Positions 1-6,610 of a stretch of DNA of 7,703 bases are shown here, in pieces. The stretch's first letter is position 1; each line of letters opens with the position of its first letter. Both the position numbers and the translations under genes were made by a program. Origin of the DNA: Gemmatimonadaceae bacterium (GTDB taxonomy: Bacteria > Gemmatimonadota > Gemmatimonadetes > Gemmatimonadales > Gemmatimonadaceae); the NCBI GenBank assembly GCA_019689955.1, contig JADGGM010000123.1, positions 1 through 7,703 of the forward strand, in the 5' to 3' direction. A model generated the notes under the pieces. The model saw only the letters and a program-made list of their open reading frames with translations. It made no database searches and was not told the DNA's origin.

Positions 1-203
1 GCCGCGCACCGGTCCATGGGAGCCAATACGTCTCCATCAAGGGTAGCACCCGAAGGAATGTTCCCTTACCTTACCCGTTCCCGCAACTCACGCCTCATAC
101 CATCCGGCGCCGCGCCCAGGCGGCGCTCTGCATCCTCGTCTGTCCCGTCGTATCGTCGGTATCGTATGGACCTCCCGCCGGACGCTCCCCGCCTTTGCTG
201 CTG
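1..203. other. Non-coding edge upstream of the DUF5715 gene
   Basis: I see no gene in this stretch. The reading frames crossing it have poor, Arg/Pro/Ser-rich composition typical of GC-rich shadows. It holds two very small inverted repeats, GGGT-AGC-ACCC at 41-51 and GGAA-TG-TTCC at 55-64, and a pyrimidine-rich run around 61-85. These might belong to a promoter or leader for the downstream gene, but I recognise no known riboswitch, RNA gene or sigma-factor site. Confidence 0.4.
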
Positions 204-785
204 ATGCGCCTCCCCGCCTCCCGCACGCTCCAACTCCTCGCCGCAGTCAGTCTCCTGCTGGGCTCGCTGGCACTCTCCGCGGGCGCCGCTGCCCAATCGT
301 TGCGCGGGTCGCACCGCGCCGTCAGCCGCCCGTACCGGTACGCGAAGACCCACGATCTCACCTTCCTCCGCACGTCGAGCGCCGTGCGTCGCGCGCTCCA
401 CGAGGGAGACTTCGTGCGGCTCGGCGCGAACCCGCACTACGTGCTGCACGAGGTGAGCTTCCCGTACGTGACGCCCACCACGCGTCTCTTCGTTCGCCGG
501 CTCGCGGCGCAGTACCACAATGCGTGCGGTGAGCGCCTCGTGATCACCAGCGCCGTCCGCCCCAAAGTCGCCCAGCCGGCGAACGCCTCGCCGCGCTCCG
601 TGCACCCCACCGGGATCGCGATCGACCTCCGTCGCCCCACCGGCAAGTGTCTGCGCTGGCTCCGCAGCACGCTCCTCACCCTCGAGCGCCGCGGCGTCGT
701 GGAGGCCACGGAAGAGCACCACCCCGCGCACTTCCACGTCGTCGTCTACGGCGCGCCATATCGACAGTATCTCGCCTCGCGCTGA
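204..785 (+). CDS. DUF5715 / M15-like secreted metallopeptidase
   Basis: A 193-residue exported protein. Residues 1-31 form a signal peptide: MR start, hydrophobic core LLAAVSLLLGSLAL, and an Ala-rich end with likely cleavage after AAA or AAAQ. The mature part carries an M15 (D-Ala-D-Ala carboxypeptidase/VanY) type zinc signature: S-x-H134-P-T-G-x-A-x-D141 followed by P-A-H176-F-H178 near the C-terminus. H134, D141 and one of H176/H178 are the likely zinc ligands. Cys108 and Cys149 could form a disulfide. The overall pattern (HYVLHEVSFPYVTP, ITSAVRP, SVHPTGIAIDLRRP) matches what I know of DUF5715 proteins. The likely role is periplasmic peptidoglycan or peptide hydrolysis, which is inferred. 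ATG at 204 is chosen because it gives a clean signal peptide. A TTG at 195 is in frame, and neither has a clear ribosome binding site. A hairpin follows the stop, so it is probably transcribed apart from the lasso operon. Confidence 0.8.
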   Translation: MRLPASRTLQLLAAVSLLLGSLALSAGAAAQSLRGSHRAVSRPYRYAKTHDLTFLRTSSAVRRALHEGDFVRLGANPHYVLHEVSFPYVTPTTRLFVRRLAAQYHNACGERLVITSAVRPKVAQPANASPRSVHPTGIAIDLRRPTGKCLRWLRSTLLTLERRGVVEATEEHHPAHFHVVVYGAPYRQYLASR

Positions 786-822
786 CCCGCGGGCGGCGCG
801 CGCACGCAGCATCGACGCACCG

Positions 823-846
823 TGATGCGCCTCGCGTCGCGCATCA
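823..846 (+). terminator. Possible terminator hairpin after the DUF5715 gene
   Basis: Perfect 8-bp inverted repeat TGATGCGC / GCGCATCA with an 8-nt loop, 37 nt past the stop codon at 785. No T-run follows, so it is at best a weak or Rho-assisted terminator. Its position between two genes that appear independently transcribed is the main support. Confidence 0.35.
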
Positions 847-874
847 GCATCGTAGCGGGTCGCATTGCCCATAC

Positions 875-911
875 GCGGCGCCGAATTAAGGTCGGCTAAT
901 ATTGCGGCGCC
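875..911 (+). promoter_or_regulatory. AT-rich patch between two GCGGCGCC repeats
   Basis: The octamer GCGGCGCC occurs at 875-882 and 904-911, a 29-nt spacing, and its GGCGCC core is palindromic. Between the copies lies the most AT-rich stretch of this intergenic region (GAATTAAG and TAATAT, the latter at 897-902). TAATAT resembles a -10 element, but no matching -35 lies 16-18 nt upstream. It could be part of the promoter or operator of the regulator gene that follows. I see nothing firmer in 786-1020. Confidence 0.2.
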
Positions 912-1020
912 TTGCGCCACACGTTTGTGAGGATTATCCCTGACGCGTGTGTGTGCCCGAGGAGGGGCCTGTGGGCGACGGACCGCCTGATCGCGTGGCG
1001 ACTTTCCTGCGGCCCGATCC

Positions 1021-1893
1021 GTGGCCCGCCTCGCACGTGAGCCTGCTGCGCGGGAAGATCGCCATCACGTGACCGCACGCCGCGCGCGCACCGGAGATGC
1101 TCCGGTCCCAGTCACCGTACTGGTCTGCGTGACGGACCGTGCGGAGCGCGCGCGCATCGAAGCGCTGCTGCGCGGCATCGCTGCGGTCCGCACCTGCGAG
1201 CGCCCGTCCGAGCTCGCGCGCCGCGCGTCCGAGATGGAAGTCGGGGCCGTGATCTACGAGGTCACCGGGCACGAAGGCCCCGAGCTCACCGACGTCCTTC
1301 AGACCCTCCGCCGCCGGTTCCCCGACTTCCCCCTCCTCTTCGTCATCGGTCTCTCCGACGCCGGCACCACCGATCGCGCCGCCGCGCTCGCGACCACCAC
1401 CAACCCATCGAGCATGGTGTTCCGCGGCGTCACCGACATGCGGAGCACGATCGATGCGATCCTCGACGAAGCCGCGGCCCGGAGCGCCGCGGGGCGCATC
1501 ATCGCCACCGTCGACCGCCTGCGCCCCGATCTCGATCCCCTCGTGCGCGACTTCATCGTCCACACCGCGACGTCGCGCAACGTCGCCCGCGTCTCCCGCG
1601 TCACCGCGGCCCTGCACGCATCCGGGCGTACCCTCGCGCGCCGTCTCCGCGAGGAGCGGCTCCCCACCGCGCACGTCCTCTTCTGGACGATCATGGTCCT
1701 GCGCGCGGCCTATCTCCTCCGCGACCCGTTCAGCACGCAGCAGCGCGTCGTCGACCTCCTCCCCTTCCCGGATCAGTCCGCCGTGACGACGCGCTTCCAT
1801 CGCTATCTGGGGATGACCCCCTCCGACAGAGCCCGGCTCCGCAACGCGGACCGCATCTTCGCGCACTTCGAGGCGCTGCTGACGAAGCGCTGA
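1021..1893 (+). CDS. AraC-type regulator with degenerate receiver domain
   Basis: A transcription regulator of up to 290 residues. Roughly residues 30-160 look like a response-regulator receiver fold (VTVLVCVTDRAERARIEALL at the start, LLFVIGL further on). The expected phospho-acceptor Asp is replaced (GAVIYEVTG has Glu at that place) and the N-terminal acidic pair is absent, so it is probably not phosphorylated in the usual way. Residues about 195-275 form an AraC-like double helix-turn-helix: NVARVSRVTAALHASGRTLARRL, then the second helix pair ending FHRYLGMTPSDRAR, the family's hallmark end. The start is uncertain: GTG at 1021 is the most upstream start codon in the frame. GTG at 1069 is also in frame, has a purine-rich GGGAAGA about 10 nt before it, and would still keep both domains. 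It lies 148 nt before the lasso operon on the same strand, so it is the prime candidate regulator of that operon. Confidence 0.75.
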   Translation: MARLAREPAAREDRHHVTARRARTGDAPVPVTVLVCVTDRAERARIEALLRGIAAVRTCERPSELARRASEMEVGAVIYEVTGHEGPELTDVLQTLRRRFPDFPLLFVIGLSDAGTTDRAAALATTTNPSSMVFRGVTDMRSTIDAILDEAAARSAAGRIIATVDRLRPDLDPLVRDFIVHTATSRNVARVSRVTAALHASGRTLARRLREERLPTAHVLFWTIMVLRAAYLLRDPFSTQQRVVDLLPFPDQSAVTTRFHRYLGMTPSDRARLRNADRIFAHFEALLTKR

Positions 1894-1946
1894 CCGCGGG
1901 CTCGCCGTGCCGCGACGCGGGTATTCGGCCGTTCTCCCCCGTCCTG

Positions 1947-1981
1947 TGTCTCATCCGAACAAAAGTTGTCTCATTCGAACA
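1947..1981 (+). promoter_or_regulatory. Tandem 15-nt direct repeats, likely operator of the lasso operon
   Basis: Two copies of TGTCTCAT(C/T)CGAACA sit at 1947-1961 and 1967-1981, identical except for one base (C1955 versus T1975). Start-to-start distance is exactly 20 nt, about two helical turns, so both copies face the same side of the DNA. Direct repeats on one helical face near the promoter are typical of AraC-family operators, and an AraC-like regulator gene ends 53 nt upstream. The repeats lie 61-95 nt before the B1 start codon. I found no further copy in the window and no canonical sigma-70 boxes beside them. Binding by the neighbouring regulator is inferred. Confidence 0.6.
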
Positions 1982-2025
1982 TGGCCGTCCGCCGGGATGG
2001 GGCCCATCGTAGACCGCTCACATCC

Positions 2026-2032
2026 AGGAAGG
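2026..2032 (+). promoter_or_regulatory. Ribosome binding site of B1
   Basis: AGGAAGG lies 9 nt before the ATG at 2042. This decides the B1 start against the GTG at 1907, which would add 45 non-conserved residues and place the direct repeats inside the coding region. Confidence 0.7.
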
Positions 2033-2041
2033 TGCATCGGT

Positions 2042-2356
2042 ATGTCGCCGGATACCTCATCGCCCGCGCCCTCCATGGCCGAGTTGCCGGGGCGCCTGCA
2101 ACCATGCAAGCACGTGTTGGCCACCGTCGCGGGTGACCAGACCGTTCTCCTCGACGTCGAGGCGGGCGAGTACTACACCCTGAACCGCGTCGGGGGGAGG
2201 ATCTGGACGCTCCTGGGCGACCGTCTCCCGGTCGCGGCCATCGTCGAACAGATCGCGGCCGAGTTCGACGCGCCCGTCGAGCGCATCGACGCCGACGTGC
2301 GGGAGCACATCACCAACCTCCTCTCGATGTCGCTCGTGGAGCCCGTCGCCGACTGA
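2042..2356 (+). CDS. Lasso peptide B1 protein (PqqD-like RRE)
   Basis: A 104-residue stand-alone RiPP recognition element, called B1 (or E) in lasso clusters. It binds the leader of the precursor and delivers it to the B2 protease and the cyclase. The PqqD-like winged-helix pattern is clear: an N-terminal beta part with QTVLLDVEAGEYYTLNRVG (residues 33-51), then G-R-I-W-T-L-L (52-58), helices around VAAIVEQIAAEFD (64-76), and a last helix-strand ending LSMSLVEPV (94-102). About 25 residues of low-complexity N-terminus precede the fold. The stop overlaps the start of the ABC transporter (TGATG), so the two are translationally coupled. It is the first gene of the operon, downstream of the tandem repeats. 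In this protein family the beta-3 strand and helix alpha-3 hold the leader's Tyr and Pro, and the precursor at 6611 has those residues. Confidence 0.9.
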   Translation: MSPDTSSPAPSMAELPGRLQPCKHVLATVAGDQTVLLDVEAGEYYTLNRVGGRIWTLLGDRLPVAAIVEQIAAEFDAPVERIDADVREHITNLLSMSLVEPVAD

Positions 2357-4158
2357 TGCCGCGCGCGATGCCCGGGCCCTCACCTGTCGGCCGGACCAGG
2401 AGCGGCCTGGAGGAGATCCGGCGGCTCGTGCGCCGTTACCGCGGCGCCCTGGCGCTGGGGCTCGCGCTCATCGTCGCCAACCGCCTCGCCGCGCTCGTCC
2501 TCCCCATCGCCTCCAAGGACGTGATCGACGAGGTGATCGGGAAGCACCGGCAGGCGCTCCTCCTCCCGATCGTCGCCATCGCGCTCGCGTCGATCGCGGT
2601 CCAGGCGATCGCCACGTTCGGCGGCACGCAGGTGTTGGGGATCGCGGCCCAGCGCGCCATCACCCAGCTTCGCCGCGACGTGCAGGCGCACGTGCTCCGG
2701 CTCCCGGTCGCGTTCTTCGAGTCCACGCAGAGCGGCGTGCTCATCACGCGGATCATGACCGACGCCGAGTCGCTCCGCACGATCGTGGGGACGGGGTTCG
2801 TGCAGCTCGCGAGCAGCTTCCTCACCGCCGTGCTCGCGGTGGGGATCCTGCTCTACATGAACTGGTGGCTCACCGTCATCGTCCTCGCCATGCTCGTCGC
2901 GTTCGCGGTCGGGACCACGAAGGGGTTCGCCTGGCTGCGCACCATCTTCCGCCGGGTGAGCGAGCAGACCGCGTTCGTCACCGGCCGCCTGGGCGAGGCG
3001 CTCGGCGGGATCGCGGTGGTGAAGACGTACACCGCCGAACGGCGCGAGGCGCTCGCCTTCACGCGCAACGTGCACCAGTTGCTCCGCCTCGTCGCGCGGT
3101 CGATCACCGGCGTCGCCGTCCTCACCGCCGCGATCACCGCGATCACCGGGCTCGTCACCGTGCTCCTCATGGTCGTCGGCGTCCACGCCATCGACGCCGG
3201 CACGATGACGCTCGGCGATCTCACCATGTACGTCTTTCTCGTGAGCCTGCTCGTGAGCCCGCTCGTGCAGATCGCCGCGCTCGGGAGCGAGGTGAGTCGC
3301 GCGCTCGCGGGGCTCGATCGCATCCGCGAGCTGCGCGAGCTGGTCACCGAGGACCGGGACGACGCCGCGCGCGCGCCGATCACCCGGGTCGCGGGGACGG
3401 TGGAGGTGTGCGACGTGTCCTTCGAGTACGTCCCCGGGGAGCCCGTGCTGCGCCACGTGAGCTTCGTCGCCCCCGCAGGCTCCACCACCGCGCTCGTGGG
3501 CCCGTCCGGGTCCGGGAAGAGCACGTTGTGCAAGCTCCTCCTCGCCTTCGCCGACCCCACCACCGGACGCGTCCTCGTCGACGGCCACGACCTCGCCCGC
3601 GTGCGGCGGCGCGACTATCGCGCGTTCCTGGGCGTGGTGCTGCAGGACAACTTCCTCTTCGACGGCACCATCGCCGACAACATCCGCTACGGGCGCCCCG
3701 GCGCGACGCTCGAGGAGATCCGCGCCGTGAGCCGGCTCGCGCACTGCGACGAGCTCGTGAGCCGCCTCCCCGAGGGGTACGACACGGTGGTGGGGGAACG
3801 CGGGGTCAAGCTCTCCGGCGGACAGCGCCAGCGCATCGCGATCGCGCGCGCCATGCTCGCGGACCCGCGCATCCTGATCCTCGACGAGGCCACGTCGAAC
3901 CTCGACAGCGAGAGCGAAGCGCTCATCCAGGACGGGCTCCGCGCGCTCCGCCGCGGGCGGACGACGTTCGTGATCGCGCACCGGCTCTCGACCATCCGGA
4001 ACGCGGACCAGATCCTCGTGCTCGACGAGGGGCGGATCGTGGAGCGCGGCACGCACGCCGAGCTCCTCGCCGCGAACGGTCGCTATCGCACGCTGCACGA
4101 CGTCCAGTATCGCCCCGACACCTCCGGCATCCGCCGCCTGCTATGCATACCCACGTGA
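2356..4158 (+). CDS. Lasso peptide ABC exporter (D protein)
   Basis: A 600-residue half-transporter with membrane domain and ATPase fused, as in lasso D proteins and MsbA/LmrA-type exporters. Residues about 30-325 are the six-helix ABC exporter membrane domain (hydrophobic runs near 31-50, 66-88, 148-190, 253-280 and 288-310). The nucleotide-binding domain follows: Walker A GPSGSGKST at 382-390, Q-loop Q430, signature LSGGQ at 486-490, Walker B ILILDE with D510/E511, D-loop SNLD and H-loop H542. All catalytic elements are intact. There is no C39 peptidase domain at the N-terminus, so leader removal must be done elsewhere, consistent with the B2 gene next door. It probably works as a homodimer in the inner membrane, exporting the mature lasso peptide and giving self-immunity (known for lasso D proteins; inferred here). 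It overlaps B1 by one base and B2 by one base. Confidence 0.92.
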   Translation: MPRAMPGPSPVGRTRSGLEEIRRLVRRYRGALALGLALIVANRLAALVLPIASKDVIDEVIGKHRQALLLPIVAIALASIAVQAIATFGGTQVLGIAAQRAITQLRRDVQAHVLRLPVAFFESTQSGVLITRIMTDAESLRTIVGTGFVQLASSFLTAVLAVGILLYMNWWLTVIVLAMLVAFAVGTTKGFAWLRTIFRRVSEQTAFVTGRLGEALGGIAVVKTYTAERREALAFTRNVHQLLRLVARSITGVAVLTAAITAITGLVTVLLMVVGVHAIDAGTMTLGDLTMYVFLVSLLVSPLVQIAALGSEVSRALAGLDRIRELRELVTEDRDDAARAPITRVAGTVEVCDVSFEYVPGEPVLRHVSFVAPAGSTTALVGPSGSGKSTLCKLLLAFADPTTGRVLVDGHDLARVRRRDYRAFLGVVLQDNFLFDGTIADNIRYGRPGATLEEIRAVSRLAHCDELVSRLPEGYDTVVGERGVKLSGGQRQRIAIARAMLADPRILILDEATSNLDSESEALIQDGLRALRRGRTTFVIAHRLSTIRNADQILVLDEGRIVERGTHAELLAANGRYRTLHDVQYRPDTSGIRRLLCIPT

Positions 4159-4577
4159 TGGATGGCGCCGCAACGCTCGCGTACCCGCGGCGCCCCTCGG
4201 TCTTGCGCTGCGCGTTGGCGATCGCCGCCGTGAAGCTCGCGCTCCGCCTCGGAGGGTTCTCGCGCACGTGGCAGGCCATCGTGCGCCTCACGGCGCACCC
4301 GGTGTGGCTCGCCGACATGCACCCACGCTTCGTGCACGACACCGCGCGCACCGTGGCCACGGCGGCGGCGTTCTTCCCCGGGCGCGCGCGGTGTCTGGAG
4401 CAGTCGTTGGTGCTCTGGTACTGCCTCCGCCGGCGGCGCGTGCACGCGCAGCTCCGGCTCGGTGTGCAGGCGGCGCCGTTCGCGTCACACGCGTGGGTCG
4501 AGTACCTCGGCGAGCCGATCGACGAGGACACGGACCGCCTCGCGCAGTTCTCCCCACTCCCGGACCTCCCCGCATGA
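4158..4577 (+). CDS. Lasso peptide B2 leader peptidase (transglutaminase-like)
   Basis: A 139-residue cysteine protease of the lasso B2 / transglutaminase-like type, which cuts the leader from the precursor to free the N-terminal amine for ring closure. The catalytic triad is visible: Cys79 in RARCLEQSLVLWYCLRRR, His111 in SHAWVEYLG, and an Asp at 122 or 124 (PIDED). Spacing and surrounding residues fit the family well. The protein lacks an N-terminal RRE, which is supplied by the separate B1, so this is the split B1/B2 arrangement. ATG at 4158 overlaps the exporter stop as TGATG and gives coupling. ATG at 4143 is in frame and would add only MHTHV. The stop overlaps the cyclase start as ATGA. 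No Shine-Dalgarno is obvious, consistent with re-initiation. Confidence 0.92.
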   Translation: MDGAATLAYPRRPSVLRCALAIAAVKLALRLGGFSRTWQAIVRLTAHPVWLADMHPRFVHDTARTVATAAAFFPGRARCLEQSLVLWYCLRRRRVHAQLRLGVQAAPFASHAWVEYLGEPIDEDTDRLAQFSPLPDLPA

Positions 4578-6430
4578 GCACCTTCCTGGCCCTCGTGCGC
4601 CCGAGCGGCGCCCCGATCTCCGACGCCGAGCGCGCGCGCTATGCCCCGCGCGACGGGAACGACCTGCCGCGGACCTTCGGCTGCGAGCGTGCGGACGGGT
4701 TTCTCGCGATGGTGGAGACAGGCTCCTCCTGGAACGGGGGGACCACGGTCGCGCGGCTCGGCGCCATGGTGGCGGTCGGAGACGTGCACCTGCACGATCG
4801 CACCTCGCTCACACGTGCCGTGGGACGCGTGGGCGCGCACGACGCGTCGGACCTCATGCTCGTGCTCCGGCTGGTGAAGCAGCGCGGCGTGGGAGCGATC
4901 GCGGAGATCCTCGGCGATTTCGCCTTCGTGATCTGGGACGCGGCCACGCGCCACGCCATCGCCGCGCGCGACACGTTCGGGGCGCGCCCGCTGTACTACA
5001 CGATCCGCCCGGACCTCATCGTCTTCTCCTCGCGCGCTCGCGCGCTCGCGAGCAGCGGCGCCGTGGACCTCGACTTCATCGCCGACTACCTCACCCGCGG
5101 GTTCCCGCGCTCCGAGCGGACGATCTTCCCGCACGTGACGACCGTCCCCGCATCGAGCGCGGTGGTCTTTCGCGACGGGACGTGCTCGGTCACGCGGTTC
5201 TGGTCGCCGTGGGAGATCGAGCCGGAGCGCACGATGTCCGACCAGGAGGCGTACGAGACGTTCCGCGGGCTCCTGACGCAGAGCGTCGCCGCACGCATGG
5301 GGAGCCCGGGGGCGACGTGGTCGCACCTCTCCGGCGGGCTCGATTCGTCGTCGGTGGCGTGTATCGCGCAAGCGCTCGCGCGCTCGGGGCGCCTCCCGTA
5401 CGGCCTCGCGGGGACGATCACGATCGTCGACACGCTCGGCGCGGGGGACGAGCGGGAGTTCGCGAGCCTGGTGGTGCAGCAGTGCCGCGTGCCCAACGAG
5501 GTCGTGCGCGACTACTGGCTGTGGCAGGACGACGGGCACCCGCCGCCGCAGTCGGATGCGCCGTCGACGCTGTATCCGTTCTACGCCCGGGATCGGCGCT
5601 TGTGCAACATCGTGCGCCGATCCGGAGGGCGGGTGCTGCTCACAGGCGTGGGGTCGGACCAGTACCTCACCGGGAGCCCGGCGTTCTTCGCGGACCAGAT
5701 CGCGCGCGGGCACGTGGTGGCGGCGATCCGGGAGATGGCGCGGTGGTCGATCGTGGGGAAGACGTCGTTCTGGAAGTTCGCGCTCGAGAACGCCGTGATC
5801 CCGCTGCTGCCGCAGCGGCTCGCGCGGCGCGCCGCGCCGGCGGCCGAGCGCATCCCCGCGTGGGTCGCTCCCACCTTTGCGCGGCAGTGGGACATGGCGG
5901 AGCGCCTCCCGATCAGTGCGCGATTCGCCGCGCCGGCGGGGCGGAAGTACGCCGGGGAGATCGCGCTGGAGCTTTCCTCGATGATGACCGCGCCCGAGGC
6001 GAGCATCGTGAACGAGCATCTCGACGTGCGCTCCCCCTTCCTGCACCGCCCCCTGGTGGAGCTCGGGCTGCGGCTCCCCCCCGAGCTGCGCACGCGGCCG
6101 CTGGTTCGGAAATGGGTGCTGCGCGAGGCCATGCGGGGGCTCCTCCCGGAGCGCGTCCGCATGCGCTCGACGAAGAGTGCGATCAACGCGCGCGTCATCT
6201 GGTCGCTGATCCGCGAGCGCGAGGTCGTCGACACGCTGCTCGAGGACTCGCTGCTCGCGCAGCTCGGGTGCATCGACGTCGATCAGCTTCGGGCCGCCGT
6301 CGCGCTCGCGCGGAGCGGCGACGTCGTGGCCTCGGGGACGGTGATGATTCCTCTGTCGTTGGAGACCTGGCTTCGTGTGCGCACCAATCAATGGGTCGCC
6401 AGAGAACGCGCCCGCGCAGTTCCCGTCTGA
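4574..6430 (+). CDS. Lasso cyclase (C protein, asparagine synthetase-like)
   Basis: A 618-residue homologue of class B asparagine synthetase. It adenylates the side chain of the ring acidic residue and lets the N-terminal amine attack, closing the macrolactam. Residues 1 to about 205 are the Ntn glutaminase-like domain. Cys2 of true AsnB is missing (the sequence begins MSTF), so it should not use glutamine; this is normal for lasso cyclases. GDFAFVIWD (114-122) and ARDTFGARPLYY (131-142) are conserved landmarks. The synthetase domain holds the ATP pyrophosphatase loop SGGLDSS (253-259), LLTGVGSDQ (355-363), DVRSPFLHRPLVE (484-496) and the KWVLREAMRGLLPERVR region (513-529), followed by a conserved Lys (534). 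All expected nucleotide-binding elements are present, so the enzyme looks active. It starts within the B2 stop (ATGA) and is the last gene of the overlapping operon. The precursor lies 180 nt downstream. Confidence 0.93.
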   Translation: MSTFLALVRPSGAPISDAERARYAPRDGNDLPRTFGCERADGFLAMVETGSSWNGGTTVARLGAMVAVGDVHLHDRTSLTRAVGRVGAHDASDLMLVLRLVKQRGVGAIAEILGDFAFVIWDAATRHAIAARDTFGARPLYYTIRPDLIVFSSRARALASSGAVDLDFIADYLTRGFPRSERTIFPHVTTVPASSAVVFRDGTCSVTRFWSPWEIEPERTMSDQEAYETFRGLLTQSVAARMGSPGATWSHLSGGLDSSSVACIAQALARSGRLPYGLAGTITIVDTLGAGDEREFASLVVQQCRVPNEVVRDYWLWQDDGHPPPQSDAPSTLYPFYARDRRLCNIVRRSGGRVLLTGVGSDQYLTGSPAFFADQIARGHVVAAIREMARWSIVGKTSFWKFALENAVIPLLPQRLARRAAPAAERIPAWVAPTFARQWDMAERLPISARFAAPAGRKYAGEIALELSSMMTAPEASIVNEHLDVRSPFLHRPLVELGLRLPPELRTRPLVRKWVLREAMRGLLPERVRMRSTKSAINARVIWSLIREREVVDTLLEDSLLAQLGCIDVDQLRAAVALARSGDVVASGTVMIPLSLETWLRVRTNQWVARERARAVPV

Positions 6431-6503
6431 GACGCACGGCGCGCGCGCCGGGGAAGCAGCGCTATGAACGCCCCCGGATCGAGTGCCACGGATCTATCCT
6501 CGG

Positions 6504-6525
6504 TCCGGGGGACGACCGCCCCGGA
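6504..6525 (+). other. Hairpin in the gap between cyclase and precursor
   Basis: Perfect 7-bp inverted repeat TCCGGGG / CCCCGGA with an 8-nt loop, 74 nt after the cyclase stop and 85 nt before the precursor start. It lacks a T-run. It could be a partial terminator, an mRNA processing or stability element that sets precursor mRNA apart from the long operon transcript, or chance in GC-rich DNA. A further 14-nt GC palindrome sits at 6437-6450 just after the cyclase stop. Confidence 0.35.
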
Positions 6526-6598
6526 GGTGGCGGCCAATCGGAGTGAAGTACAGTCGTTCGTCGACCACGCAGCATCGTCACGCACTCACGCACGAGGC

Positions 6599-6605
6599 AA
6601 GGAGG
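6599..6605 (+). promoter_or_regulatory. Ribosome binding site of the precursor
   Basis: AAGGAGG, a near-perfect Shine-Dalgarno, lies 5 nt before the ATG at 6611. It is the strongest such site in the window, fitting a small gene needed in large amounts. It decides the start against the in-frame ATG at 6464, which would add 49 residues with no similarity to a lasso leader. Confidence 0.85.
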
Positions 6606-6610
6606 GGACA

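Noticed and set aside
66..920. Minus-strand open frame of 284 codons opposite the DUF5715 gene
   Set aside because: Composition is Arg/Ala/Glu/Gly-rich without domains, whereas the plus strand has a signal peptide and a zinc motif.
2380..4098. Long minus-strand open frame (572 codons) opposite the ABC exporter
   Set aside because: Its translation is dominated by His, Arg, Glu, Asp and Ala with no fold-like pattern. It mirrors the codon structure of the clear ABC transporter gene, a common shadow in high-GC DNA.
2865..4142. N-terminal extension of B2 far into the exporter gene
   Set aside because: The upstream part is a frame shadow of the exporter (Arg/His-rich). B2 homologues are about 140 residues, matching the start at 4158.
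4268..4573. N-terminal extension of the cyclase from a start at 4268
   Set aside because: The added residues are Arg/Ala/His-rich and overlap B2 fully. ATG at 4574 overlaps the B2 stop as ATGA and begins exactly where the glutaminase-like domain should.
3923..6391. Minus-strand open frame of 822 codons opposite B2 and the cyclase
   Set aside because: Low-complexity Arg/His/Pro/Ala-rich translation, antisense to two genes with intact catalytic motifs and no supporting start signal.
6464..6610. Precursor starting at the ATG at 6464 (95 residues)
   Set aside because: The extra 49 residues lack leader features, and there is a near-perfect ribosome binding site before the ATG at 6611. The canonical -17/-14/-2 leader positions are all within the shorter form.
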